Shown here in pieces: positions 1 to 7,806 of a DNA stretch of 64,000 nt. The stretch is taken from the NCBI GenBank assembly GCA_035479375.1, contig DATIIT010000001.1, positions 62,001 to 126,000 of the forward strand, read 5' to 3'. The notes under the pieces were generated by a model, which saw nothing but the letters and a program-made list of their open reading frames with translations, did no database searches and was not told the origin of the DNA. The first letter of the stretch is position 1. Every line of letters begins with the position of its first letter. The DNA is from PMNU01 sp035479375. Lineage in GTDB: Bacteria > Patescibacteriota > Saccharimonadia > Saccharimonadales > UBA4665. The translations under genes and the position numbers were made by a program.

Positions 1-1
1 C

Positions 2-91
2 GTTCGCTCCTCGGCCAAGCAAGGAAAACTCGGACAGCCGCCGGCTATCCTCGACCCACCGGTTCAAGTATTCTCCAACAAACCAGAGTAA
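2..91 (+). CDS. 3' end of an unidentified gene (partial)
   Basis: An open frame enters from the left edge and reads about 29 codons to a TAA at 89-91. The visible tail is rich in Pro and Gln (LGQPPAILDPPVQVF, then SNKPE). The stop codon lies inside the left arm of a strong terminator hairpin, the arrangement expected at a gene end. Too little is visible to name a family. The alternative, a fragment of a structural RNA, was considered because of a TTCAAGT loop-like string, but the flanks do not pair. Confidence 0.45.
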   Translation, partial: VRSSAKQGKLGQPPAILDPPVQVFSNKPE

Positions 92-120
92 AAGCCAGAC
101 CGACAGCCTGGCTTTTACTT
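88..120. terminator. Bidirectional intrinsic terminator
   Basis: A perfect 11-bp stem (88-98 with 108-118) with a 9-nt loop. A-rich and T-rich edges on both strands let it serve the partial gene on its left and the minus-strand peptidase gene on its right. Confidence 0.75.
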
Positions 121-234
121 TGGTGCACTATTTGGGCGAAAACTTACACCTAATCAGCGGTGAAATAGCGCGATGGAGAGATATCCTAGCTGCCCCATAT
201 CAAGAGTATTTAATGAATAAGTAAGAGCTGGGGC

Positions 235-792
235 TTACAACTGTTCTTGTTTCTGCAATCTCAGCACCATGTCTAAGCTTGCAATGCGTATGCCATGCAG
301 CATCTCTGGGCTAAACACGCCATCGTTATGCCCAGTGATGTATGGGAACGAGCGAGCAGATATATCAAGCCCGAAATGGTCACACACAACAAATGCCGAA
401 CCGTCAGCAATAGTCTCGCTTAAGATATGTGCTTCCATATCGTAACCGTCATCTGCGTATCTATGCCCCTGCTCATGAGCGAGTGTTGCCGTCATCTCCA
501 AAGGAGAGCCTTGCTTTACGAAATTAGTCATCCCTGCGTACATCTGTCTACGGAGTCCTCGTTTCCCATCTTTGAGAATGTCCCCAGTAAGCTTATCGTC
601 ATCCGCAACTACTTCTCCTAGAGACACTGCTAACGCACACATGCGAGCATATAGATTATTGTCGTCGCCTTCCAAGACTGGTATCGGCGCCTCTTTATCA
701 AAAGCTGCGGCGGTAGCGGCTACACCTAATACTAGTTTTCTAATTCGTGGCTCAAGCTCAACAGCTAAACCAATAGAGATTCTTTCTGACAT
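235..792 (-). CDS. Putative zinc metallopeptidase (HExxH)
   Basis: 185 aa. Residues 106-110 read HEQGH, an HExxH zinc-binding helix with two His and the catalytic Glu. About 16 residues later ETIAD (126-130) supplies a likely third ligand, Glu126, followed by the Asp typical of gluzincins and ImmA/IrrE-like peptidases. No signal peptide or membrane segment is seen, so it is probably cytosolic. It stands alone, ends before a terminator, and has a promoter that gives an almost leaderless message. Substrate is unknown. The metallopeptidase call rests on the motif only; the family is not assigned. Confidence 0.6.
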   Translation of the reverse strand: MSERISIGLAVELEPRIRKLVLGVAATAAAFDKEAPIPVLEGDDNNLYARMCALAVSLGEVVADDDKLTGDILKDGKRGLRRQMYAGMTNFVKQGSPLEMTATLAHEQGHRYADDGYDMEAHILSETIADGSAFVVCDHFGLDISARSFPYITGHNDGVFSPEMLHGIRIASLDMVLRLQKQEQL

Positions 793-801
793 ATTTACTA
801 T

Positions 802-831
802 ATTATAAAACTTTAGACTTGTTTGTTCAAC
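802..831 (-). promoter_or_regulatory. Promoter of the metallopeptidase gene
   Basis: On the minus strand, TTGAAC (826-831) and TATAAT (802-807) are 18 nt apart. The -10 box ends 9 nt before the ATG at 792, leaving almost no 5' leader. Confidence 0.55.
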
Positions 832-899
832 CTATGGGGAGGCTTTTGTGTAGATGGGACTTACACCCCACATTACGGGGGTAAGATTTATTAGCCGAA

Positions 900-930
900 A
901 ATAAAAAGACGAGTCATACGACTCGCCTTA
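900..930 (-). terminator. Minus-strand hairpin with T-run
   Basis: CGAGTC (910-915), loop ATAC, GACTCG (920-925). On the minus strand it is followed by a T-rich stretch, so it looks like a terminator. No minus-strand gene is recognisable just upstream (926-1062), so its partner is unknown. Confidence 0.45.
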
Positions 931-1062
931 TCTGTTATTCATTGTGGTGCACTTGACGCACTTTGTTTCGAACACCTTTTGGGGTGGCTGAGTTTAATGA
1001 CCCCATTATTTGACGCTGCGCCATAATAGCTAAAACATTGACATTATATTATAATAATAAAA

Positions 1063-1800
1063 ATGACCAGCCGATTACGCATTGCAACCTTCAACACTTT
1101 GGCTGATTCATACACTGGATATGGTGACTATCGCCATGCGCCTAAAGGCTTGATGCAACCTGGCGCTCGAATAGAAAGACTTATCAGGTTAGTTTCCGCC
1201 CTGAATGCTGACGTAGTCGGCTTGCAAGAAGTGGAAGAACCGCTTGCAGAAAAGCTGAGCGACAGTGGATGGCAAACTAAGTGGAGTCAAAAAGAGGGCG
1301 CCCCCGACGGCTGCCTCACCCTGGTAGGAAATGGCCTTGCGATTGAAAGTTTTGACGCGGTGCACTTCAGTGACGGCTCGGGCCACGTTGCGCAGCTCAT
1401 AAAAGTAGGCGGCATTGCCATAGCTAATACGCACATAAAATGGGATATGCCGAACCGCATTGCCCAGGTTAAAGAGCTAGTCGCGAAGATTCCCGCCAAA
1501 CTCGAGCCTCACGCCGTGCTACTGGGTGACTTCAATGACCGGCCAGGCGAGCCGGCAAGGAGGTTAGTCGCTCAAGCGGATTTTCAAAATCTCCTACCAG
1601 ATGATATGCCCACAGCTTATATCGCCAATCGCGAAGGGCCGGCATCAATAGACCTACTTGCCGTCCGCGGATTGCACGCGGAACTAGTAGCCGTCGATCT
1701 CGGGGGAGACTTTGACATACGAGAAATCCCCAGTAACCGTTGCCCGTCTGATCATATCCCTATTGTGGCGGAGGTTGCCCTGCCACAAACAAACGGTTGA
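1063..1800 (+). CDS. Endonuclease/exonuclease/phosphatase (EEP) family hydrolase
   Basis: 245 aa, near full length for a single EEP domain. All catalytic blocks are visible: TFNTLAD with Asn11, LQEVEE with metal ligand Glu56, NTHIKW with His124, LLGDFND with Asp156 and Asn158, and SDHIPI with Asp230-His231. The family hydrolyses phosphodiesters or phosphomonoesters (nucleic acids, inositol phosphates, nucleotidyl-tyrosine links) with Mg2+; the substrate here cannot be told. No signal peptide. A TATAAT at 1050-1055 ends 7 nt before the ATG and there is no Shine-Dalgarno, so the message is probably leaderless. It ends in TGA, which shows TGA is a stop in this genome. Confidence 0.85.
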   Translation: MTSRLRIATFNTLADSYTGYGDYRHAPKGLMQPGARIERLIRLVSALNADVVGLQEVEEPLAEKLSDSGWQTKWSQKEGAPDGCLTLVGNGLAIESFDAVHFSDGSGHVAQLIKVGGIAIANTHIKWDMPNRIAQVKELVAKIPAKLEPHAVLLGDFNDRPGEPARRLVAQADFQNLLPDDMPTAYIANREGPASIDLLAVRGLHAELVAVDLGGDFDIREIPSNRCPSDHIPIVAEVALPQTNG

Positions 1801-1833
1801 ATATGAGCGTTCAAACCTTTCCCTTATCCCGCT

Positions 1834-2163
1834 TTAGCTGCGTCCTAGGGGAGAATTGTATGTAATATCATGGATGCCGCACGGGTCAATTAGCCTACCT
1901 ACTGCCTCTGCAACTATTTCCGAGGAGAGTTGACGATGTTCGTTAGGCCGAATCAACAAAACTGTGCCAGCTTCGGTGTTGCGCGTAATAGTCGCCGAGT
2001 CAGCAAGATGTTCACGGCCAGTACTGTAGCCTTCCTTTTGTCAAGTAAGTTCCGTCACTACCCCTGAGGCACCTACTTCGTCAAGCGGGGGTTGTATCTC
2101 CACACCGACTGCGAGGCCGTTACCCGGTGTACGTACTTCCGTATGGTGGATTGTAAATTTCAT
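1834..2163 (-). pseudogene. Unknown ORF interrupted by one in-frame TGA
   Basis: On the minus strand an ATG at 2163 opens a frame of 109 codons that ends at TAA (1834-1836) and is broken only by TGA at 2041-2043 (codon 41). The part before reads MKFTIHHTEVR and ends VVTELT; the part after starts QKEGYSTGREHLADS and ends YNSPLGRS. Both halves have protein-like composition and stay in one frame, so a point nonsense mutation (or sequencing error, or readthrough) is likelier than chance. No family recognised. UGA recoding is unlikely because neighbouring genes end in TGA. Confidence 0.5.
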
Positions 2164-2228
2164 TGATTAATACCATGTCAATTTAGAGGGTATGCGTCAA
2201 ATACATGGACAGGGATATAATTACAATT

Positions 2229-2576
2229 ATGAAAAGGTCCAAACTCGTAGTTATCGGAACAGTAGTAACTCTAGTGGCACTAAATCTCATACCCTTTAAA
2301 ACCGGTCCTACCGTTACTACCCATTGCGGTATGGAATTTCATACTGCCACCTTATCTGTGCTAGGTATGCCTTTTGGTTATCTTCAGAATACAACTCATA
2401 CAGGTTGCCGTTATAGTCTGGTTAGACCAGGGCGCGAGACGTTTAAGATCAACAATAACGATGATGGGCTTGCGTACGATAATTACTACTTTAAGGTCTC
2501 TGCATTCGCTGCTGATGCCGCGATAGCCTTAACGATCCTCGTTATTGTATATATTGTGGCCAATAAAAAGCATTAA
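2229..2576 (+). CDS. Small membrane protein of unknown function
   Basis: 115 aa from the ATG at 2229. An upstream in-frame ATG at 2205 exists, but TATAAT at 2216-2221 ends exactly 7 nt before 2229, matching the leaderless pattern of this genome, so the later start is preferred. One hydrophobic segment lies near residues 5-20 and another near 90-110, with a loop of about 65 residues containing three Cys between them, probably extracytoplasmic. No family recognised. Confidence 0.5.
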   Translation: MKRSKLVVIGTVVTLVALNLIPFKTGPTVTTHCGMEFHTATLSVLGMPFGYLQNTTHTGCRYSLVRPGRETFKINNNDDGLAYDNYYFKVSAFAADAAIALTILVIVYIVANKKH

Positions 2577-2650
2577 AAGATCAGTACTTTGGGCACTAGA
2601 GCACTAATTCCGGCCCGTAAAACGTATCTTCCGAGAACGGGGTTAGCGAC

Positions 2651-2680
2651 AAAACGAAAAAGACGCCGAAGCGTCTTTAA
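2651..2680 (-). terminator. Terminator of tRNA-Gly
   Basis: AAAGACGC (2659-2666), loop, GCGTCTTT (2671-2678), followed on the minus strand by a T-rich run. Lies 10 nt past the 3' end of tRNA-Gly. Confidence 0.75.
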
Positions 2681-2689
2681 TTTTCCATT

Positions 2690-2766
2690 TGGTGCGGGTC
2701 AGGGGACTCTAACCCCTGGCCTCGTCCTTGGCAAGGACGCGCTCTAAACAACTGAGCTAGACCCGC
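2690..2766 (-). tRNA. tRNA-Gly (GCC)
   Basis: On the minus strand the acceptor GCGGGTC pairs with GACCCGC before an encoded ACCA. The anticodon stem CGTCC/GGACG encloses TTGCCAA, giving anticodon GCC. The T-loop is TTAGAGT instead of the usual TTCGANT, a minor oddity. Tandem with tRNA-Phe upstream. Confidence 0.9.
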
Positions 2767-2933
2767 ACATCTGCCTGCCCCAATGGGGCGAAGCGATGCT
2801 GTGATTATAGCGGAGAACGGCCTCGGTTGCAACAGGTTCTCTTGGGGTGGCGCCGGGTTCCGGCCAGCCGAAGATGTACTGGTGCCAGCAATATCGGGAC
2901 AAATAAAAATACCCTGGCAACGCAAGGGCATTT

Positions 2934-3009
2934 TGGTGGCTCCTCCCAGACTCGAACTGGGGACACAAGGCTCTTCAGGCCTCTGCTCTACCAACTGAGC
3001 TAAAGAGCC
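2934..3009 (-). tRNA. tRNA-Phe (GAA)
   Basis: On the minus strand GGCTCTT pairs with GGGAGCC-type 3' sequence and CCA is encoded. Anticodon stem GAGGC/GCCTT encloses CTGAAGA, giving GAA. D-arm (AGCTCAGTTGGTAGAGC) and T-loop (TTCGAGT) are canonical. Confidence 0.93.
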
Positions 3010-3104
3010 GAACAGAGCTATACTACCTGTTTTCGGCGGTTTTTTCAACTGCCGGCTGGATTTCCTGGCCGGTGGGCGGCGCACATCATGCGCGGGCGCC
3101 GGGC

Positions 3105-3872
3105 CTACTGCTCTTTGCCCATGAACGCCTTGATGCTCTGCATGGTGTCCATGAACTGCGCCGGGAAGACGATGGTGCTGTTCTTTTCGGTGGCGATTTC
3201 GGTGAGCGTCTGCAAATTGCGCAGCTGCAGGGCGATGGGGTGCGCGGCAATGGTGTCCGCGGCCTCGCCCAGGGCGGCGGCGCTCAGTTGCTCACCCTCG
3301 GCGGCGATGATCTTGGCGCGCTTTTCGCGCTCGGCCTCGGCCTGTTTGGCCATGGCGCGCTGCATGCTGTCTGGCAGCTGGATGTCTTTAAGCTCCACGG
3401 CGCTCACGTACACGCCCCACTTTTCGGTGGCGCCGTCCAGGATGCCCTTAATGGCCTCATTAATTTTGGGCGTGGCACCCAAAACGTCATCCAGCACATT
3501 CTGGCCGACCACGTTGCGCACTGTGGTCTGGGCAATTTGGTAGGTAGCAGCCACCACATTCTCAATTTCCACCACCGATTTAATGGGGTCGGCGATCTGG
3601 AAATAGGCCACGGCGGCGACGTCAATACTCACGTTGTCCCGTGTAATGATCTTCTGCGAGTCCACCGGCAGCGTCACAATCCGCATGCCAACTTTACGCA
3701 TTTGGTCGATGATGGGGATGATGAGCCGCAGCCCCGGCTGCTTTACCCCGGGCCGCACTTTGCCCAAACGGAAAACCACGCCGCGCTCATACTGGTTAAT
3801 GATGCGCACGCCGTTGCCGATGATAATCAGCGCCACGATGAGCAAAATGATCCCGGCAGCTCCGCCAGCCAT
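3105..3872 (-). CDS. SPFH/Band 7 membrane protein (slipin-like)
   Basis: 255 aa. An N-terminal hydrophobic anchor (about residues 5-22, IILLIVALIIIGNGV) is followed by a stomatin/prohibitin SPFH domain: NQYERGVVFRLGKVR, then GLRLIIPIIDQMRKV, ITRDNVSIDVAAVAYF and an Ala/Glu-rich coiled coil (AMAKQAEAEREKRAKIIAAEGEQ). Such proteins oligomerise at the membrane and scaffold microdomains or protease partners. An NfeD-type protease partner is not adjacent. A strong Shine-Dalgarno (AAGGAGG) precedes the ATG at 3872. Ordinary length for a slipin. Confidence 0.88.
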   Translation of the reverse strand: MAGGAAGIILLIVALIIIGNGVRIINQYERGVVFRLGKVRPGVKQPGLRLIIPIIDQMRKVGMRIVTLPVDSQKIITRDNVSIDVAAVAYFQIADPIKSVVEIENVVAATYQIAQTTVRNVVGQNVLDDVLGATPKINEAIKGILDGATEKWGVYVSAVELKDIQLPDSMQRAMAKQAEAEREKRAKIIAAEGEQLSAAALGEAADTIAAHPIALQLRNLQTLTEIATEKNSTIVFPAQFMDTMQSIKAFMGKEQ

Positions 3873-3922
3873 AGTGTTGCCTCCTTAAGCACTTCTAGTA
3901 TAGCGCTGCGGCGCGGGCAAAG

Positions 3923-5656
3923 CTAGAACAGGCTTTGCTGGCTATTTTTGGCAGCGCGTTTTTGGGCGCGGCGCTGGTCTGCGGCCAGGTTGGGGTCGGT
4001 GTGGCGCGGCAGCAGTGCCGGCGGTGTCCCACGCACAAAGCGGGATAGTTCCGCTGGCTCGCCGCCGCGTTTCATGGTGTGCAGGATGTCTAGGCGCTCG
4101 CGGGCGCGGGTGGCGGCCACGTAAAATAGGCGCTTTTCTTCCTCTGGGTCGGCGCGGTGGTGCGGCAGCACGCCTTCCTCGGCGCCAATTATGAACACGT
4201 GTGGGAACTCCAGCCCCTTGCTGGCGTGGATGGTGAGCAGCGTGACGACGTCGGCCTGGGGATCGTAAAACTGGTTGCCCTCAATAGCGTCCAGGTGCGA
4301 CACCGCAGCGCGCAGCGTTTTAAACCGCACCAGCGAGCCGGCAAACTGCCGCAGCGCCGGGCTCTGGTCAAAGCCCAACAGCAGCGCGATTTTCTCGGCC
4401 AACAGATGCGGCAGTACGCCGTCGGTCTGGCCAAGCAAATCTTGCACCGCCTTGGCCTGCGTGCGCGAAAAACCCTCCAGCGCCGCCGGTTCCCCGGAAA
4501 GCGCAGCCCGCAGCAGCGCGATAACTGCCAGCACCTGCGGCTGCTCGTACGGCGAGCCCTCGCCCACCACCTGATACGGCAGGCCGGAATTGGCCACGGC
4601 TTTTTGCACGGCCAACGCGGCCGAGCGGTTGCGGTACAAAATGGCAAAGTCGCGCAGGCCATGGTGCAGGCCGGCGTCGTCGTCGCTGACGGCGCGCAGC
4701 ATGTCGCCGCCGCCAATGGCTTTTTGGATTTCGCTGAGCACCCAGGCGGCTTCAGAATACTCGTTTAAGACCTGTACGGCCTGGACGCGGCCGTGCGCCT
4801 GCGAATGCGGCGTGAGCTGCGGTGCTGCCGGAAACAGCGCGTTGCTGAGCGCCACTACCTCTGGCACAGAGCGGTAATTGACGGTGAGCGCCACGGCCAT
4901 GGCCTGCGGGAAATCGGTGCGGAACTGCTCAAAAATGCCGCCGCCCGCGCCGCGGAAGCCGTAGATGGATTGCAGCGGGTCGCCAATGACAAACAAGTTG
5001 TCGTTGCCGCGCAGCAGCTGCAGCAGCTCGTACTGCAGGCGGTTGGTGTCTTGGAATTCGTCCACCAATATGTAGCTGAAGCGTTTTTGGACGCTGGCGC
5101 GGGCGGCCGCGTCGGTTTGTAAAAGTTGGCGGGTGCGTACCAGCAGGTCGTCAAAGTCGGCCAGGCCAAGCGCGGCGAGCGACGCGTCGTACTGCTGCAC
5201 CAGTTTGGTGAGCGCGGGGTCGTCCTCGGCCATGTTTTTGGCGCGGGAGATGAGCAGGCCCAGCTCGCGCGCGGACACGCCTTTGAGCTCCGCCGGCTTG
5301 GTAAGCTGCTTGATTATTTGCAGCCGCTGCGCGTCACTGGCAAACGCCACGCCGCCGCCCAACAGTTCGTGGCACAGCGCGTGGAAGGTGGAAATGTACG
5401 GCTGCGCATCGCCGCCCGCGCCAGCCCGTTTTAAGAGCAAACCGACGCGCTCCTGCATTTCCCCGGCCGCCTTTTTGGTGAAGGTGAGCGCCAAAATCTG
5501 GCCTGGGCGCGCTTTGCCAGTGGCCACGATGTGCGCGATGCGCGCCGTGAGCGTCTTGGTCTTGCCCGTGCCCGGCCCGGCCACGATGAGCACCGGGCCG
5601 TCGCCCTGCTCCACGGCCGCGCGCTGCTGGGGGTTGAGTTGCTCTAAAAAATCCAT
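3923..5656 (-). CDS. UvrD/Rep-family SF1A DNA helicase (short form)
   Basis: 577 aa, clearly shorter than UvrD/PcrA (about 720 aa). Visible motifs: Walker A AGPGTGKTKTL, Walker B VDEFQDTN, motif III GDPLQSIYGFRGA, motif IV VNYRS, motif V LLTIHASKGLEFPHV and motif VI VAATRARERL. It should unwind DNA 3'-5' using ATP. The start codon directly follows the TAG of the EndoQ-like gene (TAGATG), so the two are translationally coupled. This suggests the helicase displaces the strand nicked by that nuclease; that functional link is inference from gene order. The intein-bearing UvrD at 24.5-27.9 kb is a second, separate family member. Confidence 0.9.
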   Translation of the reverse strand: MDFLEQLNPQQRAAVEQGDGPVLIVAGPGTGKTKTLTARIAHIVATGKARPGQILALTFTKKAAGEMQERVGLLLKRAGAGGDAQPYISTFHALCHELLGGGVAFASDAQRLQIIKQLTKPAELKGVSARELGLLISRAKNMAEDDPALTKLVQQYDASLAALGLADFDDLLVRTRQLLQTDAAARASVQKRFSYILVDEFQDTNRLQYELLQLLRGNDNLFVIGDPLQSIYGFRGAGGGIFEQFRTDFPQAMAVALTVNYRSVPEVVALSNALFPAAPQLTPHSQAHGRVQAVQVLNEYSEAAWVLSEIQKAIGGGDMLRAVSDDDAGLHHGLRDFAILYRNRSAALAVQKAVANSGLPYQVVGEGSPYEQPQVLAVIALLRAALSGEPAALEGFSRTQAKAVQDLLGQTDGVLPHLLAEKIALLLGFDQSPALRQFAGSLVRFKTLRAAVSHLDAIEGNQFYDPQADVVTLLTIHASKGLEFPHVFIIGAEEGVLPHHRADPEEEKRLFYVAATRARERLDILHTMKRGGEPAELSRFVRGTPPALLPRHTDPNLAADQRRAQKRAAKNSQQSLF

Positions 5657-6952
5657 CTACAACAGCGCCAGCTGGCTGGTGGCCTCGCGGCGTTCGGCCG
5701 CATCCTTAAAGACTTTGATGGTGCCAAACACGCCGTCGTAGCCGGGCTCGCGCACCACGGTGCCGGCACGCAGGCGCTCAATTGCGAGCCGGAGCAGCGG
5801 GAAGCCGGCAGCTTCGATGGCCGCCGGGTCAACGCTGCGCAGCACGGCAAACTCGTTGCCCAGGCGCTCGATAACTTCGTGGTAGTCGGCCATGACCGCC
5901 TTGCCGGCCGTACTGGCGACGCCGCGCAGCTCGGCCAGGATTTCGGCCAGCGGAATTATATACTCAACTTGTTTAGGGTTTTTTGGCGCGTAGCCTTCCG
6001 GCCGCGTGGCGATTTCTTCCAGCCGGTTTTCTACGCCCACCACCAGCGGCTTGCCGCATACCGGGCAGATGCCGCCGTGATGGCGCGTTTCCGCCGGGCT
6101 AAAACGCACGTTGCAGGCGCGGTGGCCGTCGTAATGGTACTTGCCCTCTTCCGGGAAAAATTCGATGGTGCCCGTAAGCCGCGCATCGTTCGTTTTGATG
6201 GCGCCCACGATGCCGTCGTAGCTGAGTTCGCTACCCACCACCGTAGCCTCGCGCCCGAGCTTCTGCGGCGAGTGCGCGTCCGAGTTGCTGATAACCGCCA
6301 GCCCGTCCAGCCCAGCCACCCGCCAGTTCATGCCCGGGTCGCTGGACAGGCCGGTTTCAATGGCGCGGATGTGCGGCGCCAGCTCGTCGTAGGCCTCGGC
6401 AATGGAATCAAACCCAGACTTTGACCCAAACAGCCCAAACCACGGCGTCCAGATGTGCGCCGGGATGTACAGCGCCCGCGGGTCGGCGTCCAGGGCGTGG
6501 CGCAGCAGCTCTTTGGAATCCAGGCCCAAAATGGGGCGCCCGTCGGCCTTCAGGTTGCCGATGCGCTCCAGCCGCGCGTTCAGCTCGCTGACCGCTTCAA
6601 AACTAGGCAGCACCACCAGCTGGTGCAGTTTGCGCACCCGCTCGCCCTTCTTATATATAGTGGCGATTTCCACGCTCGGCACAAAACGGATTAGCTGGCT
6701 GCGCACGCTGGGCGGCAGCTTTTTGTCTACCTCAGCGGCCAGGTCCGGGCGCAATTGGAACAGGCCAGGCTCGGCCGGGATGAGCTTGGCGCGCATCTCG
6801 GCAAACCAGTCTGGCTGGGTGAAATCGCCGGTACCAATAACGGTGATGCCCTTCAGCTTGCCCCACTGGTACAAGCCCTCAAAATCGCAATTTTTGCTGG
6901 TGGCGCGGCTGTAGTGCGAGTGCACGTGCACGTCAACGATTAACTCCTGCAT
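5657..6952 (-). CDS. Endonuclease Q-like PHP-domain protein
   Basis: 431 aa. An N-terminal PHP metal site (VDVHVHSHYS) and TGDFTQPDW begin a domain typical of the TIGR00375/EndoQ family, followed by a treble Cys motif (CNVRF, then CPVCGKPL) near residues 280-305 that should bind zinc. Characterised EndoQ enzymes (archaeal and Bacillus) cut DNA 5' of deaminated bases such as uracil and hypoxanthine, and some abasic sites. The ATG at 6952 is chosen over an upstream in-frame start because TACACT (6959-6964) ends 6 nt before it, the leaderless pattern. The helicase gene follows with no gap. Confidence 0.8.
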   Translation of the reverse strand: MQELIVDVHVHSHYSRATSKNCDFEGLYQWGKLKGITVIGTGDFTQPDWFAEMRAKLIPAEPGLFQLRPDLAAEVDKKLPPSVRSQLIRFVPSVEIATIYKKGERVRKLHQLVVLPSFEAVSELNARLERIGNLKADGRPILGLDSKELLRHALDADPRALYIPAHIWTPWFGLFGSKSGFDSIAEAYDELAPHIRAIETGLSSDPGMNWRVAGLDGLAVISNSDAHSPQKLGREATVVGSELSYDGIVGAIKTNDARLTGTIEFFPEEGKYHYDGHRACNVRFSPAETRHHGGICPVCGKPLVVGVENRLEEIATRPEGYAPKNPKQVEYIIPLAEILAELRGVASTAGKAVMADYHEVIERLGNEFAVLRSVDPAAIEAAGFPLLRLAIERLRAGTVVREPGYDGVFGTIKVFKDAAERREATSQLALL

Positions 6953-7000
6953 CTTCCCAGTGTAGCGAAAAAACGGTGGGGGCGCCAATTGCCGGTGGGG

Positions 7001-7606
7001 CTACTGCGCTTGCTGCTGCAGGTAGGCATCTAAGGGGACGGCCAGCGCCTCCATCCTGGCGAAGTGGTCACCAAGCCTGCGGAGCTGCTGCTGGTCATCG
7101 GTCACGATCATGCCAAGCGCGCCTTCCGTAGCCGCCAAGGCCGTGTCACCGCCATCGATGAGGCGATAGCCCCCAGAGAGCCACTCAGCCCCAAGCTCCG
7201 CCGCTGCTAGGCCGTCAACATCTAGGACGCCGATCCGCACATTTGGCAGCTCCTGAGCCACTCGTTGCAAATGCCCAACCTGGCCAGAGTCGATGCGCTG
7301 GGCCTGCTCAACCGCCGTACTCCCAAGGACGAGCGAAAGCCGTAGCGGGTCTCCCGGCTGGCGTAGCACCTCCTGCCGCCTAGTGCGGTAGTCCATCCGC
7401 CCACGTACGATGTGCCGGGGGAGCGGAGGATCTACATTTGAGATCACGGCGTGGGCATACTCTGGGGTCTGGACTAACCCATCCACGATTAATGGCTGGA
7501 ACGAGCGCACTTGCGCAGCGCCATACTCGGCGACAGTCACCCTGCGGTGCAAATCCCCTATTATATGTTCGGGTTGTGCGGAAATCCATTCCGGTAATTT
7601 TGCCAT
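7001..7606 (-). CDS. Orphan DUF5753 (Scr1-like) domain protein
   Basis: 201 aa. The block around SFQPLIVDGLVQTPEYAHAV followed by an RxxRQxxL stretch (RTRRQEVLRQPGDP) and LQRVAQELPNVRIGVLDVDG matches the ligand-binding-like DUF5753 domain that in actinomycetes usually follows an Xre helix-turn-helix, as in Scr1-type regulators. Here no HTH is visible: the protein starts about 30 residues before the domain. A good Shine-Dalgarno (AGGAGGG) fits the ATG at 7606. No toxin partner is apparent next to it. Family assignment is from remembered consensus and should be checked. Confidence 0.6.
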   Translation of the reverse strand: MAKLPEWISAQPEHIIGDLHRRVTVAEYGAAQVRSFQPLIVDGLVQTPEYAHAVISNVDPPLPRHIVRGRMDYRTRRQEVLRQPGDPLRLSLVLGSTAVEQAQRIDSGQVGHLQRVAQELPNVRIGVLDVDGLAAAELGAEWLSGGYRLIDGGDTALAATEGALGMIVTDDQQQLRRLGDHFARMEALAVPLDAYLQQQAQ

Positions 7607-7659
7607 AGCGATAGCCCTCCTGTGTGTCGTATGTTGCAGTATTTGAAAATAAGCGTAAG

Positions 7660-7736
7660 TGGTGGGACTGGGGGGACTCGAACCCTCGACCTCCTGAATG
7701 TGAATCAGGCGCTCTAGCCAGCTGAGCTACAATCCC
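7660..7736 (-). tRNA. tRNA-Val (CAC)
   Basis: On the minus strand GGGATTG pairs with CAGTCCC before ACCA. The stem CCTGA/TCAGG encloses TTCACAT, giving anticodon CAC. T-loop TTCGAGT and D-arm AGCTCAGCTGGCTAGAGC are canonical. Confidence 0.93.
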
Positions 7737-7806
7737 GGGAATGTGCCGGGTGGTTGTTGTGGCGCGCGGGGCGCCGGAATGTGCACCGGAACTCCGGTAT
7801 TATACC

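Noticed and set aside
52..85. TTCAAGT loop with CCA at tRNA-like spacing
   Set aside because: The flanking 5-nt segments do not pair, and the region reads as the end of an open frame that stops inside a terminator. The real tmRNA is at 18698-19106.
1038..1043. TTGACA as a -35 box for the EEP gene
   Set aside because: It is only 6 nt from the TATAAT at 1050-1055; spacing is impossible.
1834..2163. UGA recoding as glycine or tryptophan
   Set aside because: TGA terminates the EEP and PadR genes in the same window and most genes are intact without recoding.
3072..3926. Long plus-strand ORF opposite the SPFH gene
   Set aside because: Antisense shadow of a clear SPFH gene; His/Gly-rich composition typical of GC-rich antisense frames. 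Similar long frames opposite other genes were also dropped.
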